A stretch of 64,000 nucleotides of DNA, from assembly GCA_029821755.1 (NCBI GenBank), contig JALGSV010000002.1, positions 116,797 to 180,796 of the forward strand, given 5' to 3'. Position 1 is the first letter of the stretch, and every line of letters begins with the position of its first letter. The notes under the pieces were generated by a model. That model was not told where the DNA came from and ran no database searches. It was given only the letters and a program-made list of their open reading frames with translations. Positions 8,130-17,453 of the stretch are shown here, piece after piece. This stretch comes from Candidatus Zipacnadum vermilionense. Lineage in GTDB: Bacteria; Armatimonadota; Zipacnadia; Zipacnadales; Zipacnadaceae. Position numbers and translations under genes: made by a program.

Positions 8130-10391
8130 ATGCGCTACCACCTACCCCTGCTTCTCGCCGTGCTCTTCGCAACTTCCCTCCCCCCGGCCCTTCCTGGCGA
8201 GCCCCGGATTCCCGCCCTGCAATGGGAGCCCCGCTCCGACTGGATCAACGTCCAGGAGCTAGGGGCCCTTGGCGACGGCGTAGCCGACGACACTGCCCCT
8301 ATCCAACAGGCCTTCGACCGGACCAGCGACTCCGCCGACTGGGCCGCTTGCCTGCGCGACCGCGTGGTCTACTTCCCCCCCGGCAGATACCGCATCACCA
8401 AGACCCTCACCATCGCCAAGTCGCACGGGGCCTGGATTGTCGGCTGCGGCCGCGACACTGTCCTGCTCTGGGACGGCGACGAGGACGGTACCATGTACCT
8501 AAGCAACGGCGCCACCTACGCCCGCTACGAGGGGATCACTTGGGACGGCCAGGGCAAGGCCGCCGTCGGGGTGGAGCACTCCTCCCAGTCCTACTACGAG
8601 ACCAGCCTCCGCTACGAGAACTGCGCCTTCCTGCGTCTGAAGGAACACGGTGTCCTCAACGGCCGTGGCCTGGAGAAGGCGGCTAGCGCCGAGATCTGGT
8701 GGCAGAACTGCCTCTTCCAGGAGTGCGGAGCCGGGGTGTCGCTGCTCAACTTCAACGACTACGACAACACCTTCGACGGCTGCGAGTTCGTGGACTGTGG
8801 CAGGGGCGTCAACAGCGCCAACGGAAACTTCTACATTCGCGCTTGCCGCTTCGTCCGCAGCAAGTCCGTGGACGTCCGCCAGCTCTCCCCCTCCCACGCC
8901 AGTTCGATTCGCCTGTCTACCTCCCAGGGCTCCCGGCGCTTTTTCGAGACCGGCGCTGGCATGCACTACTCCATGAAGATCCAGGACTGCCGCGTGGACG
9001 GCTGGACCGCCCCCGACGGCGCGATTGTAGTGAGCCACCGCGGACCCAGCACCATCTTTGACTGCGTCTTCACTAACCCGCCGGGGCCAGCTCCGCCGAT
9101 TCGCCTGGGCAACCCGGCGGGCATCCAGCAGCTCCTGATCGTCTCCAACAACGCCAGCGCGCGGACGACCGCGGTCGTGGACAAAGGCCCCAATTCCCGT
9201 ATCACCGAGGTCCCCGCGGGCCAGCGCTCGCCCGTGCTCACCAGTCCTGAGCAGAGCTTCCTGCGCGACACCGCCGACCCCCGGGGCAAGATCTTCGACC
9301 TGGTCCGCGACTTCGGCGCCGACCCTACGGCGGCCACCGACGCCACGGACGCTCTCCAGCAGGCCCTGGACGCCGCCCGCGAGGCGGGCGGCGGCGCCGT
9401 GGTCTACCTGCCCGGCGGCCAATACAAGCTCACTCGCACCCTCCAGATCACCGGCGGCGATTACTCTCTCTGCGGCACCGGCTTCCGCACCATCCTCAAC
9501 TGGGCCGGTCCTCTCGACGGCGAGATGATCCGCGTCCACCAACCGCAGGGCGTCCGCCTGGAGCACTTCAATCTGAGTGGGCCCAACGAGGTCACGCGGA
9601 TCCATCAGACCGCTGAGGTGGGCGCCTCCTCCGTCTTCTATGACGGCATCTACACCAACGGTTGCGACGAGGCCTCGACCAACACCAAAGGCCTCTGGTG
9701 CGATCATCTCCCCTCCGGCGCGGTGGTGAAGCTGGGCCACTTCATCGGCAATATCCACCTCGACGACTGCGGCCCGGCCCGCGTCCTGTGCGCCATCCAC
9801 TTCTATAGCCTCTGGCTCTACGGCGACACCCAACCCAAGACCGGGATCGCCGGCTTCATGTTCCACAACGACGCCGTCCACAACTACGCCCTCGACGTGC
9901 AGGACAACCAGGACGTCCTCGTGGCCGACTTCTACTCCGAGTCCAACCGGCGCTACCTGCTGGCCGAGGGCAAGGAGGGCCAGGGCTCCGGCCGCATCAC
10001 CATCGGCGCCTCCAAGCTCTGCACCACCGAGGACGAGGCCATCACCATCCAGAACTACCAGGGCCGCATCTTCCTCGGCGGCGGGGACAGCTACAACCAG
10101 AGCCATTGGGGCCAACCGCTGATTATCGCCCACCAGGGCACCCGCCCGGTAGACTTCATCATCGCCGGCCATGCTTGGTGGGGGGTGCCGCCGATCACCA
10201 AGTTCGGCCCCGGCATGCGCTTCGCCAACGTGGAAGACCTGCTGATGGAGAACAAGTACCCGGAGTACGCCGAGAAATCCCTGCCCAACATCCTGACGCC
10301 GACTACCATGCCCGCCCTAGTCGCCGCCTTCGACGACTTCCGCGAGTTGGCCGCGGCGTACATGAATGACTTCTTCCCGCCGGCGCAGTAG
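8130..10391 (+). CDS. Secreted tandem pectate-lyase-superfamily (right-handed beta-helix) protein
   Basis: 753 residues with a signal peptide (MRYHLPLLLAVLFATSLPPA). Two copies of the Pectate_lyase_3 entry motif are visible: INVQELGALGDGVADDTAPI with IQQAFD near residue 37, and FDLVRDFGADPTAATDATDA with LQQALD near residue 388. Each is followed by a YFPPGRYRITKTL / YLPGGQYKLTRTL strand that opens a beta-helix. This architecture occurs in GH55-type and phage-tail-like polysaccharidases. It faces away from the lyase genes and has its own promoter. An upstream AAGG(G) element 9 bases before the ATG supports the start. Enzymatic class (hydrolase or lyase) is not determined. Confidence 0.8.
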   Translation: MRYHLPLLLAVLFATSLPPALPGEPRIPALQWEPRSDWINVQELGALGDGVADDTAPIQQAFDRTSDSADWAACLRDRVVYFPPGRYRITKTLTIAKSHGAWIVGCGRDTVLLWDGDEDGTMYLSNGATYARYEGITWDGQGKAAVGVEHSSQSYYETSLRYENCAFLRLKEHGVLNGRGLEKAASAEIWWQNCLFQECGAGVSLLNFNDYDNTFDGCEFVDCGRGVNSANGNFYIRACRFVRSKSVDVRQLSPSHASSIRLSTSQGSRRFFETGAGMHYSMKIQDCRVDGWTAPDGAIVVSHRGPSTIFDCVFTNPPGPAPPIRLGNPAGIQQLLIVSNNASARTTAVVDKGPNSRITEVPAGQRSPVLTSPEQSFLRDTADPRGKIFDLVRDFGADPTAATDATDALQQALDAAREAGGGAVVYLPGGQYKLTRTLQITGGDYSLCGTGFRTILNWAGPLDGEMIRVHQPQGVRLEHFNLSGPNEVTRIHQTAEVGASSVFYDGIYTNGCDEASTNTKGLWCDHLPSGAVVKLGHFIGNIHLDDCGPARVLCAIHFYSLWLYGDTQPKTGIAGFMFHNDAVHNYALDVQDNQDVLVADFYSESNRRYLLAEGKEGQGSGRITIGASKLCTTEDEAITIQNYQGRIFLGGGDSYNQSHWGQPLIIAHQGTRPVDFIIAGHAWWGVPPITKFGPGMRFANVEDLLMENKYPEYAEKSLPNILTPTTMPALVAAFDDFRELAAAYMNDFFPPAQ

Positions 10392-10414
10392 GAGCGCCGG
10401 GGTAAGCCCTGGCG

Positions 10415-10545
10415 GATTCGTAGGGGCGAATGTTTCGCGGGGCCGTATCCCGCGGAACATCCGCCCGTGCGTGCGGTGAACCCTCCGGATTGCCGGATGC
10501 CGACGCCCACGGTGCCTTGACTACCGCCTCCGCCCCTACGGAGCC
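10415..10545. repeat. Large dyad repeat with outer GTAGGGGCG / CGCCCCTAC arms
   Basis: GTAGGGGCG near 10421 pairs with CGCCCCTAC near 10532. Inside, GAATGTTTCGCGGG pairs with CCCGCGGAACATC. The outer stem around internal hairpins resembles family R1 in architecture but not in sequence. The gap holds no other recognisable gene. Confidence 0.6.
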
Positions 10546-10603
10546 GCCGGACGCTTCATCGACGCTCTTGCGGTACCCAAAACCCTCCCCGGGAGGCCAA
10601 CCC

Positions 10604-12985
10604 ATGAACCTCATCGACTGGTGCACCCGCCAGCGCGTGCGCATGTCCTCCGCCGCCGCGCGCTTTGACACCGAGAGTCTGGAGCCCCTCCGCCGGCACA
10701 ACCCCCGCTGGACCGGTCCCGACGGCCCCCCGGGCTTCTGGGCCCAAGGGGCGCCCCTGGGCAATGGTGACTTCGGCGCGCTGGTCTACGGTGGGCCAGA
10801 GAATCTCACCTTCGTCCTGGGCAAGCAGGACTTGTGGGTACGCCGCACCGAGCGCAGTTACGCTTTCCCCCCGGACGTGCACTTCTCTGACCTGCTCCGC
10901 GTCTACCGGGAGCAGGATCGAGAGACCTTCCAGCGCTGGACCACCGGCGACGGCCGCCGTCCCTACCAGTTCGCCGCCGGCCATCTGACCACCGCCGGCA
11001 TGCTGCGCCTGCACCTCTCCGAGCCCGCGGGCCTGCAGTGCTTCGAGCAGGAGCTGGACCTGGCCGAGGCCACCTGCTACCACCGCTGGCTCGCCCCTTG
11101 CCAGGGCTATGGCTACATGGAAGCCCCCGACTGGGAGGTCCTCAGCTTCGTCTCCGCCCCGCATGAGGCCCTGGTCATCCGTGCATGCCGGGCGGCGCTC
11201 CCCCTCGGCTCGTTCACCTGGCGCCTGGGCCGCGAGCGCCATCCGGCCCTGCCCGAGTGTTTCCCCGGCGCCGATGGCGACCTCTGCTGGTTCGAGCAGG
11301 AGCTGCTGGAAGGCGACGCCTACGCCGTGGCCATGCTGGCGGCCGGGGCGCCCACCTCCTGCCACGTCGGGCAGAGAACCGTCCTGGGCGAAAGCCTGGA
11401 TGACAACCAGCAGGAAGTCATCTTCTACCTGGCCGCCGCCAGCACCGCCGACGCGGCAGACCCCCTCTCTCTGGCGATGGACCGGGTGCGGCAGGCCGCG
11501 GCGACCGGGGTGGACCCCCTGCACGAAAGCCACCGCCGCTACTGGGCCGACTTCTGGAGCCGCTCGCGGGTCTACTGCGCCGACGAGCTGGCCGAGCGGG
11601 GCTGGTATCTCTCCAACTACCTGTGCGGAAGCCTGCTGCGGCCCGGCCGGGTCTCCCCGGGCCTGCAGGGAATGTGGGTCAAGGAGAACGTCCCCGCCTG
11701 GAACGCGGACTTCCACGGCAACATCAACATCCAGGCCGTCTATTGGGGCCTCTTCGGCGGCAACCGCTTGGACTTGCTGGAGCCCTACGTCGCCCTCTAC
11801 CACCACATGCTCCCCCAGTGCCAGGCCGACACTGCCGCCTTCTACCAGACTGAGGGTGCCCGCTTGCCCCACGCCGGCGATCTCGACGGCCACGAGATGA
11901 CCGACCACGACGCCTTCACCCTCGGCGTCTCCCTCGCCCCCAGCGGCTGGATCGCCCAATTGCTCTGGTGGGGCTACGAGTACAGCGACGACCGGGGATT
12001 CCTGGCGGAGGCCGCCTATCCGGTGCTCAGCGAGGTCGCCAAGTTCTACTGGGGCGTGCTGGAGCAGATGGGCCGCGGTCCCGACGGCTGCTACCGGGTG
12101 GAACCGACCATTTTCATGGAGATCGCCTACCGCACCTTCGAGGGCTGGGGGACCAACTCGAGCTACGAGGTGCCCGTCATCCGCATGAACCTGGAGCAAG
12201 CCGTTGCCGCCGCCGCGCTGCTGGGGGTGGACGAGGAGTGGCAGGCCCGCTGGCGTCAGGCCCTGGCTGCCCTACCCGACCTGCCGGCCACGCCGGAGGG
12301 GGGCTGGGAAGCCTGGGCGGGGCGGGGAGGGCCGCAGGGCGGTCACGGAGATAGTGGCCCCTTCCTTACCCCCGTCTTCCCTTGCGAGCAGGTCAGCGCC
12401 TGGCACGGCCCCCCGGAGCTTCGTCAACACGTGGCTGCCAGCTACCAGCAGTTCCTCTCCCGCATCGAGTCCCCCTGGTGCGGCGGCTCGCCCGTCGCCA
12501 CCTGCGCCCGGGTGGGAGACGCGGAGCACGCGCTGGCCCTGGCGCGCTTCCCCCAGCCCGAGGAACCACGCAACGGCCTCGTGAGCGACTGGCAAGGTGT
12601 CCACATGCAGGCCGACCACGGCCCCGGCATGGCCCTGGCCCTCAACAGCATGCTGCTGCTCGCCCCTGGCGGGACAATCCTCCTCTTCCCGGCCCTCCCG
12701 TCGCGGGTGGACGCCGGCTTCCACTCCTTGCGCGCCCCCGGCGCGATCCTGGTGAGCGCCGAACAGCGCAAGGGCCGCGTCCAGTATGCGTCCTTCCAGA
12801 GCCTCCCCGGCGGCCCAATCCGCCTGGCGAGTCCCTTCGGCTCCCCCGGTACCGGCCCAGTCTCCCTCCGCGCCACCCGCCTCGACACCGGCGCGACGGT
12901 CTGGGAGACCAACGCTGCCTACCGCGAGCCCCTAGCCTGGGAAGCGGAGCCCGGCGTGGTCTACGTCCTGGAGGAGACGGTCTGA
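10604..12985 (+). CDS. GH95-like glycoside hydrolase (alpha-L-fucosidase/galactosidase family)
   Basis: 793 residues from the ATG at 10604, which has GGGAGG seven bases upstream; the frame continues upstream through a repeat, so the shorter start is preferred. The N-terminal beta-sandwich shows GAPLGNGDFGALVYGG, the GH95/GH65 clan entry motif. The (alpha/alpha)6 domain shows LQGMWVKENVPAWNADF followed by HGNINIQAVYW, matching the GH95 region where the two catalytic Asn (NIN) sit. Near the C-terminus, HMQADHGPGMALALNSMLL matches the usual Asp-Gly block. No signal peptide is visible, so it likely acts in the cytoplasm on imported oligosaccharides, unlike its secreted neighbours. Fucose versus galactose specificity cannot be assigned. 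Confidence 0.75.
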   Translation: MNLIDWCTRQRVRMSSAAARFDTESLEPLRRHNPRWTGPDGPPGFWAQGAPLGNGDFGALVYGGPENLTFVLGKQDLWVRRTERSYAFPPDVHFSDLLRVYREQDRETFQRWTTGDGRRPYQFAAGHLTTAGMLRLHLSEPAGLQCFEQELDLAEATCYHRWLAPCQGYGYMEAPDWEVLSFVSAPHEALVIRACRAALPLGSFTWRLGRERHPALPECFPGADGDLCWFEQELLEGDAYAVAMLAAGAPTSCHVGQRTVLGESLDDNQQEVIFYLAAASTADAADPLSLAMDRVRQAAATGVDPLHESHRRYWADFWSRSRVYCADELAERGWYLSNYLCGSLLRPGRVSPGLQGMWVKENVPAWNADFHGNINIQAVYWGLFGGNRLDLLEPYVALYHHMLPQCQADTAAFYQTEGARLPHAGDLDGHEMTDHDAFTLGVSLAPSGWIAQLLWWGYEYSDDRGFLAEAAYPVLSEVAKFYWGVLEQMGRGPDGCYRVEPTIFMEIAYRTFEGWGTNSSYEVPVIRMNLEQAVAAAALLGVDEEWQARWRQALAALPDLPATPEGGWEAWAGRGGPQGGHGDSGPFLTPVFPCEQVSAWHGPPELRQHVAASYQQFLSRIESPWCGGSPVATCARVGDAEHALALARFPQPEEPRNGLVSDWQGVHMQADHGPGMALALNSMLLLAPGGTILLFPALPSRVDAGFHSLRAPGAILVSAEQRKGRVQYASFQSLPGGPIRLASPFGSPGTGPVSLRATRLDTGATVWETNAAYREPLAWEAEPGVVYVLEETV

Positions 12986-13058
12986 GGGCGCCCCCGCCCG
13001 CTGCTTTCCACCGTCTCCTGGTCAGCCCCGAGCGCTGGCTGCCGCAGACCCCCACAAA

Positions 13059-13089
13059 CCGAAAAACCCCATGAAAATGGGGTTTTCGG
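13059..13089 (-). terminator. Intrinsic terminator after tRNA-Lys
   Basis: On the minus strand CGAAAACCCCAT-TTTC-ATGGGGTTTTTCG forms a strong hairpin with a T-rich 3' arm directly after the tRNA CCA end. Confidence 0.75.
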
Positions 13090-13094
13090 AACTT

Positions 13095-13170
13095 TGGTGA
13101 GCCGTGTGGGGCTCGAACCCACGACCCTCGGATTAAAAGTCCGATGCTCTGCCAGCTGAGCTAACGGCTC
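13095..13170 (-). tRNA. tRNA-Lys (anticodon UUU)
   Basis: 76 bases including encoded CCA (13095-13097). The acceptor stem GAGCCGT pairs with ACGGCTC, discriminator A. The D-arm contains TTAGCTCAGCTGGCAGAGC, the anticodon arm is TCGGA-CTTTTAA-TCCGA giving UUU, and the T-arm contains GTGGGTTCGAGCCCCAC. The gene is transcribed alone, with its own promoter and terminator. Confidence 0.97.
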
Positions 13171-13207
13171 TCCTCTTCGCCTCCTCCGGCATCTGGGCGG
13201 CGGGTTC

Positions 13208-13236
13208 ATACTACCCGGCGGTCAGAATACTGTCAA
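13208..13236 (-). promoter_or_regulatory. Promoter of tRNA-Lys
   Basis: Minus strand TTGACA (13236-13231), 17-base spacer, TAGTAT (13213-13208). The predicted start near 13201 leaves a ~30-base 5' leader for RNase P removal. Confidence 0.75.
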
Positions 13237-13253
13237 TCGCGGGTCCCGCCCCC

Positions 13254-14531
13254 TCAGCACACCACTGTCTGGTGCCGCGCGTGTCCCACTGAAACCAGGC
13301 TGATCGGCACCCCCGCTATCTCCGCCATTCGCTCCAGATACGATTGCGCTTGCGGCGGCAGGTCCGCCCACGTCTTCGCCTCGCACACCGGCTGCTGCCA
13401 GCCCTCCAACTCCTCATACACCGGCTCGGCCTGCTCCACGTCTCCCGGCCACGCCGGCACCGTGTCCACTACCTGCCCACCGATGCGGTACCCGACGCAT
13501 ACGGGTATCGTCGCGAACCCATCCAGCACATCTAGCTTCGTAACGGCCACGTGCGTCGCTCCGTTCAGCAGCGCCGCACTGCGCAACATCGGCCCGTCCA
13601 GCCACCCACAGCGCCGGGGCCGGCCGGTAGTCGTGCCGAACTCCGCGCCCCGCTCCCGCATCGCCTCACCGGTCGCGTCCAGGCATTCGGTAGGGAAGAT
13701 CCCCGCGCCCACGCGGGTAGTATAGGCCTTGCAGACTAGCGTCACGTCGTCAATCGCCGTCGGACCCACGCCGGTGCCCAGGCACGCTCCTCCCGCCACC
13801 GGGTGCGAGGAGGTGACGAAGGGGTACGTCCCGTAATCCAGGTCCAGGAAGGTCCCTTGCGCGCCCTCGAACACGACTCGCCGATCTGCGGTCACGGCCT
13901 CTTGCACCAGCCGGCGGATGTCGGCCGCGTAACCGATCACCGCGCGTCCCGCCTCCCACACCTCCTCCAGTACGGCCTCCACCTCCAGCGGCTCGTGGTC
14001 ATACAACGCCTTCAGCACTGGGTTCTTCAGCGCCAGTTGTCCCTTGATAAGGCTCCGCAGGCGCTCGGCGTCGCCCAGATCCCGGAAGCGCACCGGCTCC
14101 GGCAACCGCGCCACCTTGTCCGTGTAGGCCGGCCCGATCCCCCGCCGGGTGGTCCCGATGCTCCCCGCACCGCGCGCGTCCTCGGCCAGGCCATCCAGCA
14201 GCCGGTGATACGGCATGATCACTCCCGCGTTGTAGCCCACGCGCAGGTTCTCACAGGCCACGCCCCGCGCCTGCAAGCTCGCGACCTCACCCCCCAACAC
14301 TGCCGGATCGATGAGTGTCCCATCGCCCATCAGGCACTGGCAGTTCGGATGCAGAATCCCGGAGGGAATCAGGTGCAGCTTAAACTCCTGCCCCTCCACG
14401 ACCACGGTATGCCCAGCGTTGTTCCCGCCCTGATAGCGCACAACCACCTCCGCGGTCTCGCAGAGCAGGTCCGTGATTTTACCTTTCCCCTCGTCACCCC
14501 ACTGAGCGCCAACGACGACCACCGTGGCCAT
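13254..14531 (-). CDS. purA: Adenylosuccinate synthetase
   Basis: 425 residues, the usual length. It catalyses GTP-dependent condensation of IMP and aspartate to adenylosuccinate, the first committed step to AMP, in the cytoplasm. The N-terminus VVVVGAQWGDEGKGKITDLL carries the GDEGKG phosphate-binding loop. Further on are YQGGNNAGHTVV, GTTRRGIGPAYTDK, EGAQGTFLDLDYGTYPFVTSS and GRPRRCGWLD, and the C-terminal VSVGHARHQTV is the variant of the nucleotide-binding TGP block. The start at 14531 has AAGGAGG nine bases upstream. An upstream in-frame ATG (near 14591) would add about 20 residues encoded across the leader hairpin and is judged unlikely. Confidence 0.97.
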   Translation of the reverse strand: MATVVVVGAQWGDEGKGKITDLLCETAEVVVRYQGGNNAGHTVVVEGQEFKLHLIPSGILHPNCQCLMGDGTLIDPAVLGGEVASLQARGVACENLRVGYNAGVIMPYHRLLDGLAEDARGAGSIGTTRRGIGPAYTDKVARLPEPVRFRDLGDAERLRSLIKGQLALKNPVLKALYDHEPLEVEAVLEEVWEAGRAVIGYAADIRRLVQEAVTADRRVVFEGAQGTFLDLDYGTYPFVTSSHPVAGGACLGTGVGPTAIDDVTLVCKAYTTRVGAGIFPTECLDATGEAMRERGAEFGTTTGRPRRCGWLDGPMLRSAALLNGATHVAVTKLDVLDGFATIPVCVGYRIGGQVVDTVPAWPGDVEQAEPVYEELEGWQQPVCEAKTWADLPPQAQSYLERMAEIAGVPISLVSVGHARHQTVVC

Positions 14532-14553
14532 GGCTCCGTCCTCCTTAGACACC

Positions 14554-14576
14554 AAAAAGGCCCACGCACGTGGGCC
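14554..14576 (-). terminator. Attenuator-like hairpin with T-tract in the purA leader
   Basis: Minus strand GGCCCACG-TG-CGTGGGCC followed at once by TTTTT. It sits downstream of the purA promoter (14609-14637) and just before the purA ribosome site, so it would terminate the purA transcript itself. A competing pairing with GGGCC at the transcript start is possible. Confidence 0.6.
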
Positions 14577-14608
14577 CCGGGCCAGTCTCATGATTCTCGG
14601 CCCGAGAG

Positions 14609-14637
14609 ACAATACCACACGGCGAGGGGGGTGTCAA
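14609..14637 (-). promoter_or_regulatory. purA promoter
   Basis: Minus strand TTGACA (14637-14632), 17-base spacer, TATTGT (14614-14609). The predicted start near 14602 gives a ~70-base leader. Confidence 0.7.
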
Positions 14638-14641
14638 ACGA

Positions 14642-14694
14642 AATGGCGGGGCCGCGATGAGCTGCGCACGAAGTGCGCGGCGAATCCGGCCCTG
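14642..14694 (-). repeat. Repeat family R4 (GGGCCGGATTCGCCGC), copy 1
   Basis: Minus strand reads GGGCCGGATTCGCCGCGCAC then TTCGTGCGC and GCTCATCGCGGCCCC. It is nearly identical to the copy at 55937-55989 and related to that at 50404-50463. Confidence 0.7.
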
Positions 14695-14700
14695 CGTCCC

Positions 14701-15870
14701 CTACCTCGCCAGCGGCTCCAGCCCAAAGTACTCCCGGTACGCCTCGATTACCGCGTAGTAGTTCTCCACCCGCACGTCCTCATGCACCGAATGGCTGTTG
14801 TGCAGGATATGCCCGCCGGGGCTCTGGCGGCCATAGTCCAGGGACTGGCGCACCTCCCGCTTGACCTCCTCCGGCGTCCCCAGGCACAGGCTGTACCGGG
14901 CGTCGGTGTTACCCATGATGCAGACCTGCGTGTCGACGCCGTTCTCGATCAGCCACGGCCAGGTCATGCCCGCCGCCTGGTCCACTTCCTTGTACCCCGC
15001 AATCCCCGAGTTGAAGAAAAAGTCGTCCTTGATCGCATGGTGGTTGCCGTCTGAGGTATAGACCGCCAGCGCTCCGTTCCTCTCGATAAGCGCCACGTGC
15101 TCCTGGATCACCGGCAGCAGGAATTCGTGGTAGTGCCGTGGGGAAATGAACGGCCCCTTGTCACACGACACATCCCCGCCCATGGCCACCACGTCGTGGC
15201 CCAGGGAGATCAGGTACTCAGTCTGAGGGAAGCAGCCCGCCTGCTGTATCTCCAGCCACCGCCGGAACAACTGCGGCTCGGCGGCGATCCACATCAGCAT
15301 GAAGGGTGGGTAGAAAGCCGCCCCGGTCCCCGCGCCGATCTCGGCCATATAGAGCCAGTCCAGCCCCTCCGCCGCCGCCATCTCCTTCACGCGGCGCAGG
15401 ATGTACAAGCTCTCCTCCCCAGGCGGCACGAAGGGCTTCGGCTCCCACCTCTCGATCATCCGGCGCACGCGCTCCTCGGACTGCCGGTGCGTATAGGAGA
15501 CCGGGACCACCGGGTTCACCAGGTGCGTCTTCTCGTTGTAGACGTAGTCCAGACCCTCTAACCGCCACGTCTTCGTCCCCGTCTTCTCCGGCCGGGGCAG
15601 GTCCCGCCCCCGGTTGCCCCCGGCACGGACCAGATCCACCTGGAAGAACTTGTGGATGGCGAAGACCGCCTGGGCCTGCATATCCACCAGCTCTTCCCAG
15701 GCAATCCCCTCGGCCAGCGCATCCCAGTACTGCACGGCGTCGGTAGCGGCATTGCGCCCGCAGATGTCCCAGTAGATGGGATGAAACTCGCAGAAGATCT
15801 CAAACAGCGGAGTCCGGTCGGGCTCCTCGTGGGCAAAGGCTTTCAGTACGCGTTCTCGTGATCCAGACAT
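14701..15870 (-). CDS. Uroporphyrinogen-decarboxylase-family (UroD/MtaA-like) protein
   Basis: 389 residues; GGGAGG precedes the ATG at 15870. The N-terminus MSGSRERVLKAFAHEEPDRT is typical of the UroD-related clade outside haem synthesis. Late motifs GGDVSCDKGPFISPRHYHEF, YTSDGNHHAI and GNTDARYSLCLGTPEEVKRE fit the UroD barrel with its C-terminal active-site face. Such proteins include corrinoid-linked methyltransferases and many uncharacterised members found beside sugar-metabolism genes. True HemE signatures are not seen. A second member lies at 21082-22179, which suggests a shared role in processing products of the surrounding secreted enzymes. The reaction is unknown. Confidence 0.75.
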   Translation of the reverse strand: MSGSRERVLKAFAHEEPDRTPLFEIFCEFHPIYWDICGRNAATDAVQYWDALAEGIAWEELVDMQAQAVFAIHKFFQVDLVRAGGNRGRDLPRPEKTGTKTWRLEGLDYVYNEKTHLVNPVVPVSYTHRQSEERVRRMIERWEPKPFVPPGEESLYILRRVKEMAAAEGLDWLYMAEIGAGTGAAFYPPFMLMWIAAEPQLFRRWLEIQQAGCFPQTEYLISLGHDVVAMGGDVSCDKGPFISPRHYHEFLLPVIQEHVALIERNGALAVYTSDGNHHAIKDDFFFNSGIAGYKEVDQAAGMTWPWLIENGVDTQVCIMGNTDARYSLCLGTPEEVKREVRQSLDYGRQSPGGHILHNSHSVHEDVRVENYYAVIEAYREYFGLEPLAR

Positions 15871-15974
15871 GTGATTCCTCCCAGCTAAGATGCTCCACTC
15901 TCTTCCCCCGCTTGCGGGGGAGAGTACCGGCTGCGCCGGCAGCCGGGGAGAGGGGGGCAGCCGCTGCGCCGCCG

Positions 15975-17453
15975 TTACCTCGCCACCCTCACCGACAGAG
16001 CCTTCCTCCCCGCCTCCCGCCCCTGCGAGTCCAGCGCCACCAGCGCCAGCGTATGCTCCCCCGGCGCCAGCGTCGTCGTGTCCAGGTCGTGGCGGTACAC
16101 CCCCGGCGCGGTGAGGGTCACCATGGGCCTACCATCCAGCTTCCAGACCACCGTCGGCCGCAGCTCCCACGTCTTGACCCAGGCGGTCAGCGACACCGTC
16201 CCCCGCAGAACCGCCCCTGGCGTCAGCTCCTTCACGTGCGTCGGCAGGAAGCGCTGGTCTCCGCCCGTTACCGGCTGGGACAGGAAGTAGTCGGGCGCCA
16301 CCGCCGTCCGGAAGCCCTCCAGCACCCGCCGACTGTCGGTCACGCAGTAGTTGTTGTACGGCCGACCGCTGTACTGGGAGTCGATGTTATTGCAGTTGAA
16401 TAGGTCCACCATCTTCACCCGCCGGAACATGCGCGGCAGCGCGGCGAAAAGTTGGTGGTACTTCGCGACGGCAAAGTCTTCCTTCTCCACGCCCTTGTCC
16501 ACGGTGTCACGATGGGTGGCGCCGTATTCACAGATAGCGATCGGCTTCCTCGCCGCATACTTGGCGTATACGTACTTCAGAAAGGCGGTCGGCGGCTCCC
16601 AGGAGCAGAGGCGATTCCGGTTATTGTCGTGGTAGTAGACGCTGTAGAAATTCACCCCTACCCAGTCCACGTACCCGTCGCCCGGATAGTATTGCTCGAT
16701 GGGCCGCTCGGGGATGTGGTTGACGCACCAGATCATCGCCACGTTGGGTGCCAGCCGCTCCAGCACGTCGTGTACCAGCCGGAACTTGGCCTTGTACAGT
16801 TCCGGGCTCCCGTGGTAGGGCACCCAGTCGCCATTCATCTCCCCCGCGAAGCGCAGGAAGATCGGCCCCCCGCAAGCCGCCGCCTGCCGCGCCCACTCCT
16901 GCAAGTAGCTGTCGTTCTCTACCCGCCGTAGGTCGTCCGGCTCCCAGGCAATCTGCGGCGCGATCCCCCGCGAGCGCAGGTCCCGCGCCCAACGGCTGGG
17001 GAAGGCGTCGCTATACCGCCCGTAGTTATACACCACCGCCAGCGACTTGCCCAGCAGGGCAGCGAAGGCCTCGTCGCGGCTACCTTCCTCCCCGCCCCGC
17101 AGCCGGTCGTCATACTCCAGACACGCCCCCAGGTAGCACCCGTATACCGGCTCATACTTCGCCCCGGAGTACAGCGGCACGACTTCCTCCCGCACCGGCG
17201 GCAGATCCACGTACATGTCCAACTCCACGCCCCACCGCTCGGCCTTCATCGTCTCTACCTTGGCCGCATCCAAGTCCCCTATCGCCCGGTAAATCTCCGC
17301 TTCCCGCCGATAGTAATCCGCCGCCGCCGTATACTCCCCCCGCGCCACCGCCTGATCCGCGAGCCGCCGGTAGGTAGCCGCATCGGCGGAAAACACCGGA
17401 GGCAGCACGGCGAGGAGGGCGAGGAGGGAGAGGGTGAAGCGCAGGAGCGTCAT
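15975..17453 (-). CDS. Secreted GH26-like clan GH-A glycoside hydrolase with N-terminal TPR-like segment
   Basis: 492 residues. Signal peptide MTLLRFTLSLLALLAVLPPV is followed by a short helical repeat (YRRLADQAVARGEYTAAADY). The barrel contains RFAGEMNGDW, where Glu fits the acid/base of GH26 (beta-mannanase type), and PIAICEYGATH, where Glu fits the nucleophile. DYVDWVGVNFYSV-like text (DGYVDWVGVNFYSVYYHDN) lies between. The C-terminal ~100 residues look like an Ig-type domain (LRGTVSLTAWVKTW). The ATG at 17453 overlaps the stop of the HEPN gene (ATGA) and has no clear Shine-Dalgarno, so translation may depend on coupling to that gene. Mannan or a related backbone is a plausible target. Confidence 0.7.
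   Translation of the reverse strand: MTLLRFTLSLLALLAVLPPVFSADAATYRRLADQAVARGEYTAAADYYRREAEIYRAIGDLDAAKVETMKAERWGVELDMYVDLPPVREEVVPLYSGAKYEPVYGCYLGACLEYDDRLRGGEEGSRDEAFAALLGKSLAVVYNYGRYSDAFPSRWARDLRSRGIAPQIAWEPDDLRRVENDSYLQEWARQAAACGGPIFLRFAGEMNGDWVPYHGSPELYKAKFRLVHDVLERLAPNVAMIWCVNHIPERPIEQYYPGDGYVDWVGVNFYSVYYHDNNRNRLCSWEPPTAFLKYVYAKYAARKPIAICEYGATHRDTVDKGVEKEDFAVAKYHQLFAALPRMFRRVKMVDLFNCNNIDSQYSGRPYNNYCVTDSRRVLEGFRTAVAPDYFLSQPVTGGDQRFLPTHVKELTPGAVLRGTVSLTAWVKTWELRPTVVWKLDGRPMVTLTAPGVYRHDLDTTTLAPGEHTLALVALDSQGREAGRKALSVRVAR

Noticed and set aside
13410..14120. Possible plus-strand genes inside purA
   Set aside because: All are mirror frames of a confidently identified essential enzyme.
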